From Hypsibius dujardini (lineage: Eukaryota; Tardigrada; Eutardigrada; Parachela; Hypsibiidae): a stretch of 33,979 nt of DNA. The translations under genes and the position numbers were made by a program. Of the stretch, positions 21,398 through 30,231 are shown piece after piece (within the stretch, counting starts at the first letter, position 1; each line of letters begins with the position of its first letter). The notes under the pieces are model-generated. The model was given only the letters and a program-made list of their open reading frames with translations, ran no database searches and had not been told where the DNA came from. Location: NCBI GenBank assembly GCA_001579985.1, contig LRSR01008760.1:1-33979 (forward strand), in the 5' to 3' direction.

Positions 21398-21826
21398 CTG
21401 GAAGGCAAAATGTTCCACTTTTTTAATTTTGTTGTGCGCATATAACTTAGTTCTCAATATTTCAATTGAAAAAAAAACAAATGCCTCCTAAGATTTTTTA
21501 AAAATCAAAAACCAGTTCGCGGTGGTACATAGGGGGCGCTCTCAATGTTACTGGAAGTATCCTTCATTGATTGATTTATTTGCCAACGCTATAGGCTATG
21601 GCGGCTGCAACGCCATTGATTAATCGATTTTAGCTCTTCTTTAATTTTGGCATAGAGCATGCAATTAATTGTTTAATTTTTGGTAATACCCTGGAATTTT
21701 TATTACTAGATTTCAATAGCATGTTAACATTGTTCGTGAAAGTAAATATTAATCCTTGTCACACAGCTTATGTTTTGAAAATTTATATTCATTGATTCCC
21801 ACATTCCGTTGCTTTGTTATCCAACC

Positions 21827-22063
21827 ATGGGGATCGAAAAGATGGAGCTAGTTATTGATTACAACGGTTTGTCTGACGACGTATCTGTCACGGAGGAGGA
21901 TTTAGTGTATCTCGACGACCGACTAGATGAAGACGAACCGTCGTCTAATGAAGTGTTCGAGCCTAGTTCTGGTGAAGATGTTGGCGTATTACATAAGCAA
22001 TATTACACATATGCCGCACTTCATTATTGTGAATTTCCCCGTTTGAATACCTATATTCTGTAA
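21827..22063 (+). CDS. Short acidic open frame, possible transposon fragment
   Basis: The frame starts in good context (CCAACCATGG) and encodes 78 residues beginning MGIEKMELVIDYNGLSD. It contains a strongly acidic stretch, SVTEEDLVYLDDRLDEDEPS, then SGEDVGV. I do not recognise a domain. Acidic N termini of this kind occur in piggyBac-type transposases, and a TTAA-flanked element begins 45 bases downstream. The two may have nothing to do with each other. It could also be a chance frame or a first exon. No catalytic residues are visible. Confidence 0.25.
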   Translation: MGIEKMELVIDYNGLSDDVSVTEEDLVYLDDRLDEDEPSSNEVFEPSSGEDVGVLHKQYYTYAALHYCEFPRLNTYIL

Positions 22064-22108
22064 CACCGTTTCGAGATATTCGGATAACAAATGGCCGCTC
22101 TGAATTAA

Positions 22109-22377
22109 GCCCTGTTTATACTTTTATATTTGCCCGGAATATAACGTGCTTGTAAACTGGCCTAACGTCATCGTTACATATGACGTTTGCTTGACTTAGC
22201 CCAATCAGACACTTTCGAAGCGCTTTAGAAATCTCATATATAAAGAAAAATAGGATCAATCCTATTTGTCAGTTTACAAGCAATTTGTAAGTGCCTAACT
22301 GCACGTATGCACGCATGACGTCATGTCGCTTTACAAGCAGGTTACAATCCGAGCAGATGTAGAAGTATAACCAGGGC
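22109..22377. mobile_element. TTAA-flanked MITE, 269 bp (piggyBac-type)
   Basis: Inverted terminal repeats of about 47 bp (22109-22155 and 22331-22377), starting GCCCTGKTTATACTTYTA, are flanked on both sides by TTAA (22105-22108 and 22378-22381). TTAA is the diagnostic target of piggyBac-family transposases. The interior is non-coding. Confidence 0.8.
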
Positions 22378-22561
22378 TTAACCTGGATTTTTTTTACCAT
22401 TTTTATGTATCCCGAACCACAGTCGTGGGCTCGCAATGAATGGATTCATATTGAAATACCCTGACGGGGAACTGCCATAAAGCAGGAATATTTCTGTATT
22501 GAATGATAGTTAGTTATAGACGGACTGGACGATTTTAATAAGCGTCCTGATAAATGAAGAA

Positions 22562-22874
22562 ACACACGTGGCCATAATTTTGGGTGGCAGACTTTAAGCC
22601 AAAAAATTGGTCCGAGTTCGAGCCGAATTAAGTCACCCCGCGCACTCGCTCTTAACCACAGATGACCATGCAGCTTAAACTCAATTGATCGATTGATTGA
22701 ACTTGTTTATTTTGCGAAATTTGGAACAGCTTGCTCAATATAATTTTTCCGCTTGGCCGGGCATCAAATCAAATATTTAGGAGAAAGCAGTGGGAAGTTC
22801 TAGCCAAGAGTGATTCAAACTCAGACCACCCTGATGGCTCGAACTCTGCCACCCAAAACTGTGGCCATGTGTGT
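22562..22874. repeat. Foldback element, 313 bp
   Basis: The inverted arms 22562-22591 and 22845-22874 differ at three positions; the core is CACACRTGGCCAYARTTTTGGGTGGCAGA. A second inverted match, GAGTTCGAGCC, lies further inside. No transposase frame and no clear target duplication were found. Confidence 0.75.
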
Positions 22875-23019
22875 ATGCTCAACATGGTACAGTTAGCGAG
22901 TGACATGTGACGTACACGGCCCATATTATATTCTCACCCGTCATTATACACTGTTTCGATTGAAGAATTTAGGTAGGCCTGGATTACGTGTCAAATCGTT
23001 TCAGAGTGCCCCTCGTACA

Positions 23020-23290
23020 TTAAGCATATAAGTATTTAAGTATAAGTAGGCTAGGCAAGGGGTAAAACAGAGGTAGATAGGCAAGAGTTAGTTATGTAAG
23101 TCTAAGATTTTAAATATAAGTAAAAGTGGATTAATGAGGGGTGAGCAAGGGTAAAGTGAGCAGTAGGTTAGTTATTTAAGTATAAGTATAAGTAAGTAAG
23201 CAAGTAAGTAAGTATACGTATAAGTATATTAGTATAAGTAGGTCAGGCAGGAGTAGGCAGTAGTTAGGTAAGCTGGAGTGAGCTATGTAA
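23020..23290. repeat. Degenerate TAAGTA / TATAAGTAGG minisatellite
   Basis: The block is built from imperfect units such as AAGTATAAGTA and GTAGGTTAG. Similar sequence resumes near 23795-23850, beyond the 23422-23604 foldback, as if the array had been split by that insertion. Confidence 0.75.
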
Positions 23291-23421
23291 GTATGGTGAT
23301 GATTTCGGACAGAGGCGGAAATCAGTGAATAACGGATGACCGAGTCTGTCGCCCTTCATGACCGTTGTGCAGTAGTGATTTTTAATAATGCTTCACTGGG
23401 CTGTTGTGTCACTCACTTTTA

Positions 23422-23604
23422 GTACCAAGCAAACGCTTTGGGTTGAATCACTACATGGGTTGAATCAGTCGGGTGGCGGAGGGCGCCACGAGTGTAAATT
23501 GTAAACAACACTCATGCAGCGATACACACACCGCCTGCGGCGCCCTCCGCCACCCGACTCATTCAACCCATGTAGTGGTTCAACCCAAAGCGTTTGCCTG
23601 GTAC
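23422..23604. mobile_element. Foldback / MITE with 66-bp inverted arms
   Basis: Arms 23422-23487 and 23539-23604 match over 66 bp with only three mismatches, around a 51-bp spacer. They start GTACCARGCAAACGCTTTGG. High arm identity implies a young element. The repeat family around it (TAAGTA) continues on both sides. Confidence 0.85.
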
Positions 23605-23929
23605 TCTCTTTCACTCGCGTTTCGGACCACAAATGTATCTCCCACCCATCCCACCTAGTTTTTTGTATGAACGGTTTTGGCCGCTCTGCGACCGGACAAA
23701 GGCTTTGCGCCCGGCACCACGTGCCAAGGATATAAAGTCCTTACTCCCAGACGGAAATGTTTCTGTAGTTTTTTCGTTAAACAGTACTCGTCAATAGCTT
23801 ATAAGTATATAAGTTAAAGTAGGTTCAGGTAGGTTTGGTACACGTTCAGGCATTGTGGAACCTAAGCAGGTGCAGCTACGCGTGTACTGAGACTGACCCC
23901 TGATTTTTCTATATGCATTTGTCTCATAA

Positions 23930-23980
23930 CTAGTCAAATCTCAAAAGGAAAGACTGGACAAAGACAATATCGCTGGACAT
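23930..23980 (-). pseudogene. Start fragment of a receptor gene
   Basis: Reading from the ATG at 23980, the sequence MSSDIVFVQSFLLRFD then meets a TAG. The first 13 residues match the family N terminus nearly exactly, and nothing recognisable follows. It is interpreted as the 5' tip of a deleted receptor gene. Confidence 0.75.
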
Positions 23981-24676
23981 TTTAAAAATCTCGAGTCGAA
24001 TGATTATCTAACTAATAGATTGTCAGGAAGAGAATAGGCTAACTTACCAACTTAAATCGAATTCTTCAAAAAGGGCGATAAAAAGTAAAAGTAAAAAGTT
24101 TGGCTGACAATTAGCCGTCGCGTGATGCCAAATAAGACATCGCACGGCTGATCTCTTACCATTGTTCGCTAACACACCTGCCTCTGAGTATATCATATAA
24201 TTGAGCCATCTCAAATGCGTTTACGCAGTTTGATTGATGGGATTTTATTGACAATGAAAGCGATATCGCACTAAAAAAGGGCGCTGTGTAAACAGCGAGA
24301 AATATTTTAGCCAAGGCCACACACAGTCTGATATGCATATCCTTCCAGCCTGAGATTATACAGGTGTGTACGAACAATCACATGTGAACAGTCGCTCACC
24401 ATTACACATTATAGATCGGAAAACAGGCCAGCAGCTTAAGGACATGATGGTAAGGATATTACCTGTCCGTCCTTACCAGGAAACTAAGAGGGACATGGTA
24501 AAATCAAACACGGTCGAAGATTGCTTAAGAATAAGGTAAAAACCCCATTTTGATTACCATTCGAGGGACGGGGGGAGGGGGGAGCTTTATCATGTAAAAG
24601 ATGTTTTTGCCTCTCTAACTTCGGTCGGCGAGGGACAGCGGTCAGTTTGCCAGAATTACAAAATTCCAGCTCCTCG
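23981..24676. other. Spacer downstream of receptor copy 2
   Basis: No gene or clear repeat. It contains a G-rich patch near 24565-24585. The sequence is otherwise unremarkable. Confidence 0.4.
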
Positions 24677-26152
24677 TCAGGCGGCGAGAATTTCTCTTGT
24701 GACCAGCAATGTAGTCACAACTGTTGTCATAATCTGAAGAAACAAATTAAAATAAAAGACCTATGCGATATTACTGCAATCAGTTAATACTGCGGTACCA
24801 AAGGTTGTACAAATACGGTTTATCTTACCGTAACTAAAAAGGTGTGTGAAAAATGGAATAGTCCGCCGGCTTCAATTCCGAGAGGATTCTTGTCAACGAT
24901 TCGTGCAAGTTCTCTTAGATCACCAAGGCACACAGATGCTTCTTTCAACACGAGCCGTCTTTCTGTCTAAAGTCTGCTGTCTTAATTACGTCTAAAGGTC
25001 AGTTTTTCACAAGAATAAGCCTAATAAATCATACTTACGTGAGTGGACTGCTCGCCGTATCCGCTCATTATCCATACGAAGTCCCGGAGAATTTTTTGGA
25101 GATTCATGCCCTGAAAATATCACGCCATATTTGAGTAACATCAATCGACGCCCTGTCATACGCACCTCTTCATGCAACCAAATCAAGGGCATGTAACAAA
25201 TTGTTGCGTAGATGAGGAATGTGACGGCGACCCATGCGTAACGTAACCACCTGATTGGGCTGAATATTTCTCCGCTTTGGGGAGCAGCAAGGAGTTTGGC
25301 GCACACGCCCAACGCAGTCAGGACGTCCATGCCGACAGTGACCAACAAAATCCTGCCGAAACATTCGTTGAAATACTCAACGAAACGGGAGATATTTACA
25401 TAGGTCAACGACCAGTGTTCAATCAGATCCCGTAAATGGACCTTCCTGGTGTTTGGGCGGAGACACATCTTTTCGACGGATATTTCTCTTCGTAGATGAC
25501 GCATCACTTTCACGGCTGACCAAGCGAAAATAAGCCCCGAAACGAGCACCTGCTGCGACAGTATAAACGGCCAATCGATCAAGAACGTCCGCAGGGGGAC
25601 ATAAGCCTCGCGACTGAGGCAACGATTGAACCATATGTTGTAGCAGCTCGCGTTTCTGGGAATATCGACGAAGCCTTCACGCGAGAGCCAAAAAAATGTC
25701 ACGTTGGAGGCATGCATACATACGCTGATTGCAAATAGTATGAGAGACAAATATCGGTGGCACAATGTTAACCGTTTTACATTGTGTTGGTTTAATGGCG
25801 GCGCAATTTTGCTGCATACAAAGGCGCGGAGAGCACGCCAGTGGCTGATATGACAGGAAAAGAGCCAGATTATCATGGCGGCACGAGCTGCAATAAATCT
25901 TGCCCACAGCAACTGCACTAAATGTATTAAGAAGGGCGTATGTTCGTCTTGTAATGCGAGGGAATACATCACAACATCCACGGTGTCCATCACGGCCAGG
26001 CCCAAGCAGGCGACTGTGAACATTCGCAGTAGAAAGATGCGCCAAGACGTATACCATCTCGCTGGAAAGAATGGTTTCGTACCGACTGCCGGGAGGGTCG
26101 CTTCGTTGGCGGCAAGAAAAAAGGATTGCACGAAAACGATGTCACCGATCAT
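24677..26152 (-). CDS. Gustatory-receptor-like 7TM protein, copy 2, four exons, about 417 aa
   Basis: Exons are 25166-26152 (329 codons), 25039-25110 (24 codons), 24829-24966 (46 codons) and 24677-24733 (18 codons plus stop). All introns are phase 0 with GT-AG ends (GTGCGT, GTAAGT and GTAAGA donors). It starts MIGDIVFVQSFFL. Six hydrophobic segments lie in exon 1, including ILLVTVGMDVLTALGVCAKL and WVAVTFLIYATICYMP, with LHEE at its end. Exon 2 is GMNLQKILRDFVWIMSGYGE. Exon 3 ends GIEAGGLFHFSHTFLVT. Exon 4 is IMTTVVTTLLVTREILAA. The RNASCYNIWFNRC loop carries a sequon and a cysteine pair. No lesions are seen. Seven TMs and a short phase-0 TM7 exon support the gustatory-receptor-like call; the ligand is unknown. 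Confidence 0.85.
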
Positions 26153-27516
26153 TTTAGGGCGATTTAAACCGTACCTCAGTTTACCCCTTACTTATGGCAG
26201 TGCTTGAAAATGCTAAACTGTTCAAATGGGTGTAGCATCGTAAATCCAGTTTTATTGGTGCTCCGTGAGGCATACTGGTGACCCAGCACAATTGGCTAGA
26301 ATGAGACGTGCGTCGTGGTAACACTATACCGAATATGACAAACCAAGTGTTTGCCATTCGATAGTTTACAAACACCCCCTGATCACGGTGGAACCACGCA
26401 TAATGTAAGCCCAGCCGCCGGGCTCTTATGTATTCTTTCAGTCTTCTTGGGGCTTGACTAACTCCAGGAGGCTGTTTTCCATGTCTAGTACTACAATGTA
26501 CTCTAAACTACATTTAGCATGGGGCGCAGACCTTGTGTTTCTGGACATTGTTCCCCCGACACGGTGTCCTGAAAATTGTGTTTGCAGGATGTTTCGTCAT
26601 GTCGAGATTTTGTCCCACGGACAATGTGTTCTGTCCGTCAGACATTGGTCCTGCCGACATTGCGTCTTTCAGACATTGTGTCCCGTCCTTCGGACATGGT
26701 TTACCTTAAGACACTGTGCCTTTCTGACAATATCTCGCGTTGGCCAGATGTCGTGCCCTCACAAAATGTTGTCTTGCCATACATGACTATTATATGATGT
26801 CAACTGGGCAGCTCATTAAGTGGTGCATACTTTGTGTGCTTCGTCAATCACTATATTTTTAACTAGTTTGTTTATTCACTCATTTGGGACACGGAATGTT
26901 ATGTTTGCAGTTGTCAGACAACCTTACCAAATAATACTTTCTTAAACGTTTGCTTTCTTTCTTTCAAAACTTGACGTTAGATGTTACATTATGTTTTAGA
27001 TACTCGGTGTCACATTATGTAAAGCACTTGACGCTTGACGTTAGAGCTTTTGCAACGCTGGTACATACAAGGGGCGCATGGGCCAGAGAGGGGACAAACG
27101 GGGCCAAATCCCCTTGCCTTAAAATACAGTCTGACTACCATTTGACAGTAAATCCACGGCCCGAATGTTTGGAGACAGTCTCTCCACGTGGCCGTAATGT
27201 GGGCGAAAACAGAAGGTCTGCGGACAGAATGTCTGAGGTCGAAGAATCAGGCAGGATGCATAATAAGGACAGAATGTCGGGAGGACAGAATTTTGAGGGA
27301 CACAACGTCGATGTGCCGCTTATCAGTGAGAGATGCTAATTCTTCTGTTGATGCCTTGGAGCCAAACTGCCATGCAAGTCCTGGGTCAATTTAGGAAAAT
27401 CAAGACTGAATGGGTGAAACAACTGAACTGAAACTGAATCAACTTCGATGGTTGCCAAAAGTTTCAGTCAGCTAGTAAAAGATATCCTTCGCGTTGGAGC
27501 TTACTTCAGCAGACCG
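26153..27516. other. Intergenic region with inverted arrays of a palindromic motif
   Basis: No gene is supported. The main content is an array of short repeats at about 26540-26780 and its inverted counterpart at 27170-27320, listed separately. The part next to 26152 should hold the promoter of receptor copy 2, but no TATA is evident. Confidence 0.5.
26540..27320. repeat. Foldback-type structure: inverted arrays of a GGACAnnnTGTCC-like motif
   Basis: The left array (26540-26780) repeats imperfect units of about 20-23 bases around GACATTGTGTCC (for example AGACATTGTGTCCCG and CCGACATTGCGTC). The right array (27170-27320) contains the same motif in opposite orientation (GGACAGAATGTCTG, GGACAGAATGTCGG, GGACAGAATTTTGAGG). 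About 390 bases of unrelated sequence separate them. Inverted blocks of subterminal tandem repeats are typical of foldback transposons. Confidence 0.6.
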
Positions 27517-29113
27517 TTAATCGGTGAGAATCTCCTTTGCAACCAAAAGTGTTGTCGCAACTGTTGTTACAATCTGAAACGCAGTAATTGTGCTGGTGAA
27601 ATACATTTATTTCAAATTAATACAATAGACGAAATGTTCATCAATTCACAACGATCTGATGAAATGCCGTATTAATTCTTGTTGCTTACAGTCACCAATG
27701 CTGTACGTGAGAAGCCAAATATTCCACCGGCTTCAATTGTGAGCGGATTCCGCTCAATAATCACTGATAGTTCTTTGAGATCGCCCGCGACTGCAGATAT
27801 GTCCTTCGGAATGGCTGCCTGCTTTGTCTAATGGAAATTAAAATCTTGGTTAAAAAAAAAATTGGTTACTCGTACCAGAGGACAGTCGATGCCAATTACG
27901 TTGAGAGATTTTTCACCGTATCCGCTCACAGTCCAAACGAAATCTCTTAGAATTTTTTCCAGCGTCCAGCCCTGAAAGAGCAAGTACAATGACAAGAGCA
28001 TTCTACATTTTGGACTTGATAAATTGAACATCAACTCGGTTGACTACTGCATTGGCACACATATTTAACAACTCATACAGACATCAGTCGACGCTAGGCT
28101 CTATAAGATCCGTATACCTCTTCATGCAGTAAAATAAAAGGAAAGTAACAGATGGTTGCATAGGCGAGAAATAACACCGCGACCCATACATAGCGTAGCC
28201 ACTTAACGGGACTATATAATTCTCCGTAATGGGGAGCGGCAACTAGAAGTTTGGCGAATACTCCCAGCACAGTCAAGACATCAAGTATCACGCTGACCAG
28301 CAATATCCGTCCGAAGCATGCGTTGAAATACCCCACAAAACGGGACATGTTCACATAGGTCAGTGTCCAATCTCCGACCCTATCAGGAAGACGGCTCGAC
28401 CATACCTCCGACCAGGCAACTGTCAGATTGATCTTTTCATGAATTATTTCTTTTCGCAAACTTCGCATTGCCTTCACAGCCAGCCAAACAAAAATTAGAC
28501 TCGAAATAAGGACCTGTTGCGACAGGATGAAGGACCAATCCACCAACAGCGTTCGAAGGGGGATAAATGCTGCACGACTGACACAGCAGTTAAACCACAC
28601 GTTGTAGCAGCTCGCGTTGCGTTGAACGTCGAGGAATCCCTCACGTGAAAGCCAGAAGAAGGCCACGTTAGGAGCATGCAACCCAAAACTGATTACAAAT
28701 AGTATTACAGAAAAACGGCGAAGGGCAGCTAATTGTTTGGCGTTGCGGTGATGCTTCAATGGGCGCAGCATTGTGTTGAGTGCAAATGTGCGCAGAGCAC
28801 GCCATTGTGGGAGTTGACAGCAGAACAGCCAGAGCACAATGGCGCCTCGAGCTGCAAAAAATCGCGGCCACATCATCTGGACCAGGTTGACTAAAAAAGG
28901 CGCGGATTCGTCTTCCGTTTCGTGGGAAAACTTGATCAGATCCACCGTGTCCATTACTGCCAGGCCAATACAGGACAAGGTGAAGGTAATTCGAACACAA
29001 GCAGGCCATGAGGTGGACCACCTAGACGGAAGTGTTCTTTTCTCCTGGACTGAAGGTTTAGCTTCGTTCGAAACCAGAAGGAATGATTGGACGAAGACGA
29101 TATCTACGGTCAT
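27517..29113 (-). CDS. Gustatory-receptor-like 7TM protein, copy 3, four exons, about 420 aa
   Basis: Exons are 28118-29113 (332 codons), 27900-27971 (24), 27690-27827 (46) and 27517-27573 (18 plus stop), all in phase 0. I choose MTVDIVFVQSFLL as the start because it aligns with the other copies; an in-frame ATG 30 codons upstream (29203) has no counterpart in them. Exon 1 contains the conserved YVNMSRFVGYFNACFGRILL stretch and ends ILLHEE. Exon 2 is GWTLEKILRDFVWTVSGYGE. Exon 3 ends TIEAGGIFGFSRTALVT. Exon 4 is IVTTVATTLLVAKEILTD. Loop 3-4 has RNASCYNVWFNCC. The intron between exons 2 and 3 is only 72 bp. No disabling change is seen. Confidence 0.87.
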
Positions 29114-30231
29114 TTTAGCTACTGAAGAGTGTCGTTTTGTGTAACAATTGCAATTATAGGCTACTTTTAACCGACTAACTAACAACTCTAGAAGCTTTAT
29201 CAAACAATGAGGATGCTAAAAAGGCAGAAGCTTCTCGGAATTGCACAGGGCCGTCTAGACACCGGTCGACAGGCATGTGACCACGAGTGACAAAGACACC
29301 GTCAAAGATCACAAATTGGTTTGACCTCAGGGATTCCCGGGACTTGTATAAATATATTGATGTGCGTAATTTACTTGTTCAAATAAAAGCCAACAGGCAC
29401 CATATACCTGCCGGTCTCAACACCTGAATCGAATTGAGTTTCCTGAGAAAACCGTCGACAGAACTCCGAAATGAATAGTCACAACTGATGGAGTGTCCTT
29501 GACAATCATACATCTCCGAGCTATACAAACATGGGATCTGAATGAATGACTGATCCTGCTGTATTAAACATACTAAAATGCCTCGCAATCCATAGTGTAA
29601 ACTGACGATGGATGAGTTGAGAAAATGTACCACTGGGTCTTTTCTCATTTAAAAGATGATTTTTGATGGGTAGTGATTCTGTATTCCAAGTCATTCCTTG
29701 ACGATCTTACACACATCAATACGCACAATTCAGTCAGAAAAGAAGTTTTCAAGGACCTATGTATTGCCGGCTCCACCATCTGTAGATAGAGTGAATGGAC
29801 TACTGTACTGCCGCGTTAGCTTCGCGCACTGCAAGAGCATTACTTCGTTATCCTAGCCCGTAGTGTACGTAAGCTCATGCGCGGATCCATAGGTCTAAGT
29901 TTACGGTGGGTCTACTTCTACTGCGCGAAGCTAACGCGGCAGTTCAGTACCTTTCTCCACGTGGGAGACAATTCACACTTCAGTGCCGATGCGGCGTATG
30001 ATAGGAAAAATCAGTTTCATTATAAAACCTAATGAACAACAGTAGATTTTCAAGGAGATTACTAAACAAGGTAGGTGAATCACAGGCGAGATCGGATATA
30101 TATTTAGCCGTGAAACTGAACGCGGTATATGTAAAATAATCAACCGCGAGACGAGGTTCTTATCCTAAAAAGAAAATGCCGAGTAGGCTGAAGTTCGAGT
30201 TAGGACCCTAGTACTTCCACTCCAGATTTGA
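29114..30231. other. Intergenic region with a foldback
   Basis: No gene is supported. A foldback lies at 29807-29943; otherwise this is the flanking sequence of receptor copies 3 and 4. Confidence 0.45.
29807..29943. repeat. Foldback / MITE-like inverted repeat, 137 bp
   Basis: Perfect 22-bp arms (29807-29828 and 29922-29943; ACTGCCGCGTTAGCTTCGCG...) enclose 93 bases. The arms may extend outward imperfectly (GTACTG on the left, CAGTAC on the right). Confidence 0.85.

Larger units (their letters stand above)
21398..23929. other. Transposon-rich spacer replacing a receptor gene body
   Basis: This interval between a receptor start fragment and receptor 3' exons holds a short acidic frame (21827-22063), a TTAA-flanked MITE (22109-22377), a foldback (22562-22874), a TAAGTA-rich minisatellite (23020-23290, resuming near 23800) and a second foldback (23422-23604). 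No receptor middle exon is recognisable. Confidence 0.55.

Noticed and set aside
22610-22630. tRNA gene suggested by GAGTTCGAGCC
   Set aside because: No cloverleaf, A-box or acceptor stem could be built around it. The motif belongs to a foldback arm.
23020-23290. CRISPR-like repeat array
   Set aside because: Units are short, degenerate and contiguous with no regular spacers, and the DNA is eukaryotic.
29379-29648. 89-codon minus-strand frame between receptor copies 3 and 4
   Set aside because: No domain, no receptor similarity, and composition like the surrounding spacer.
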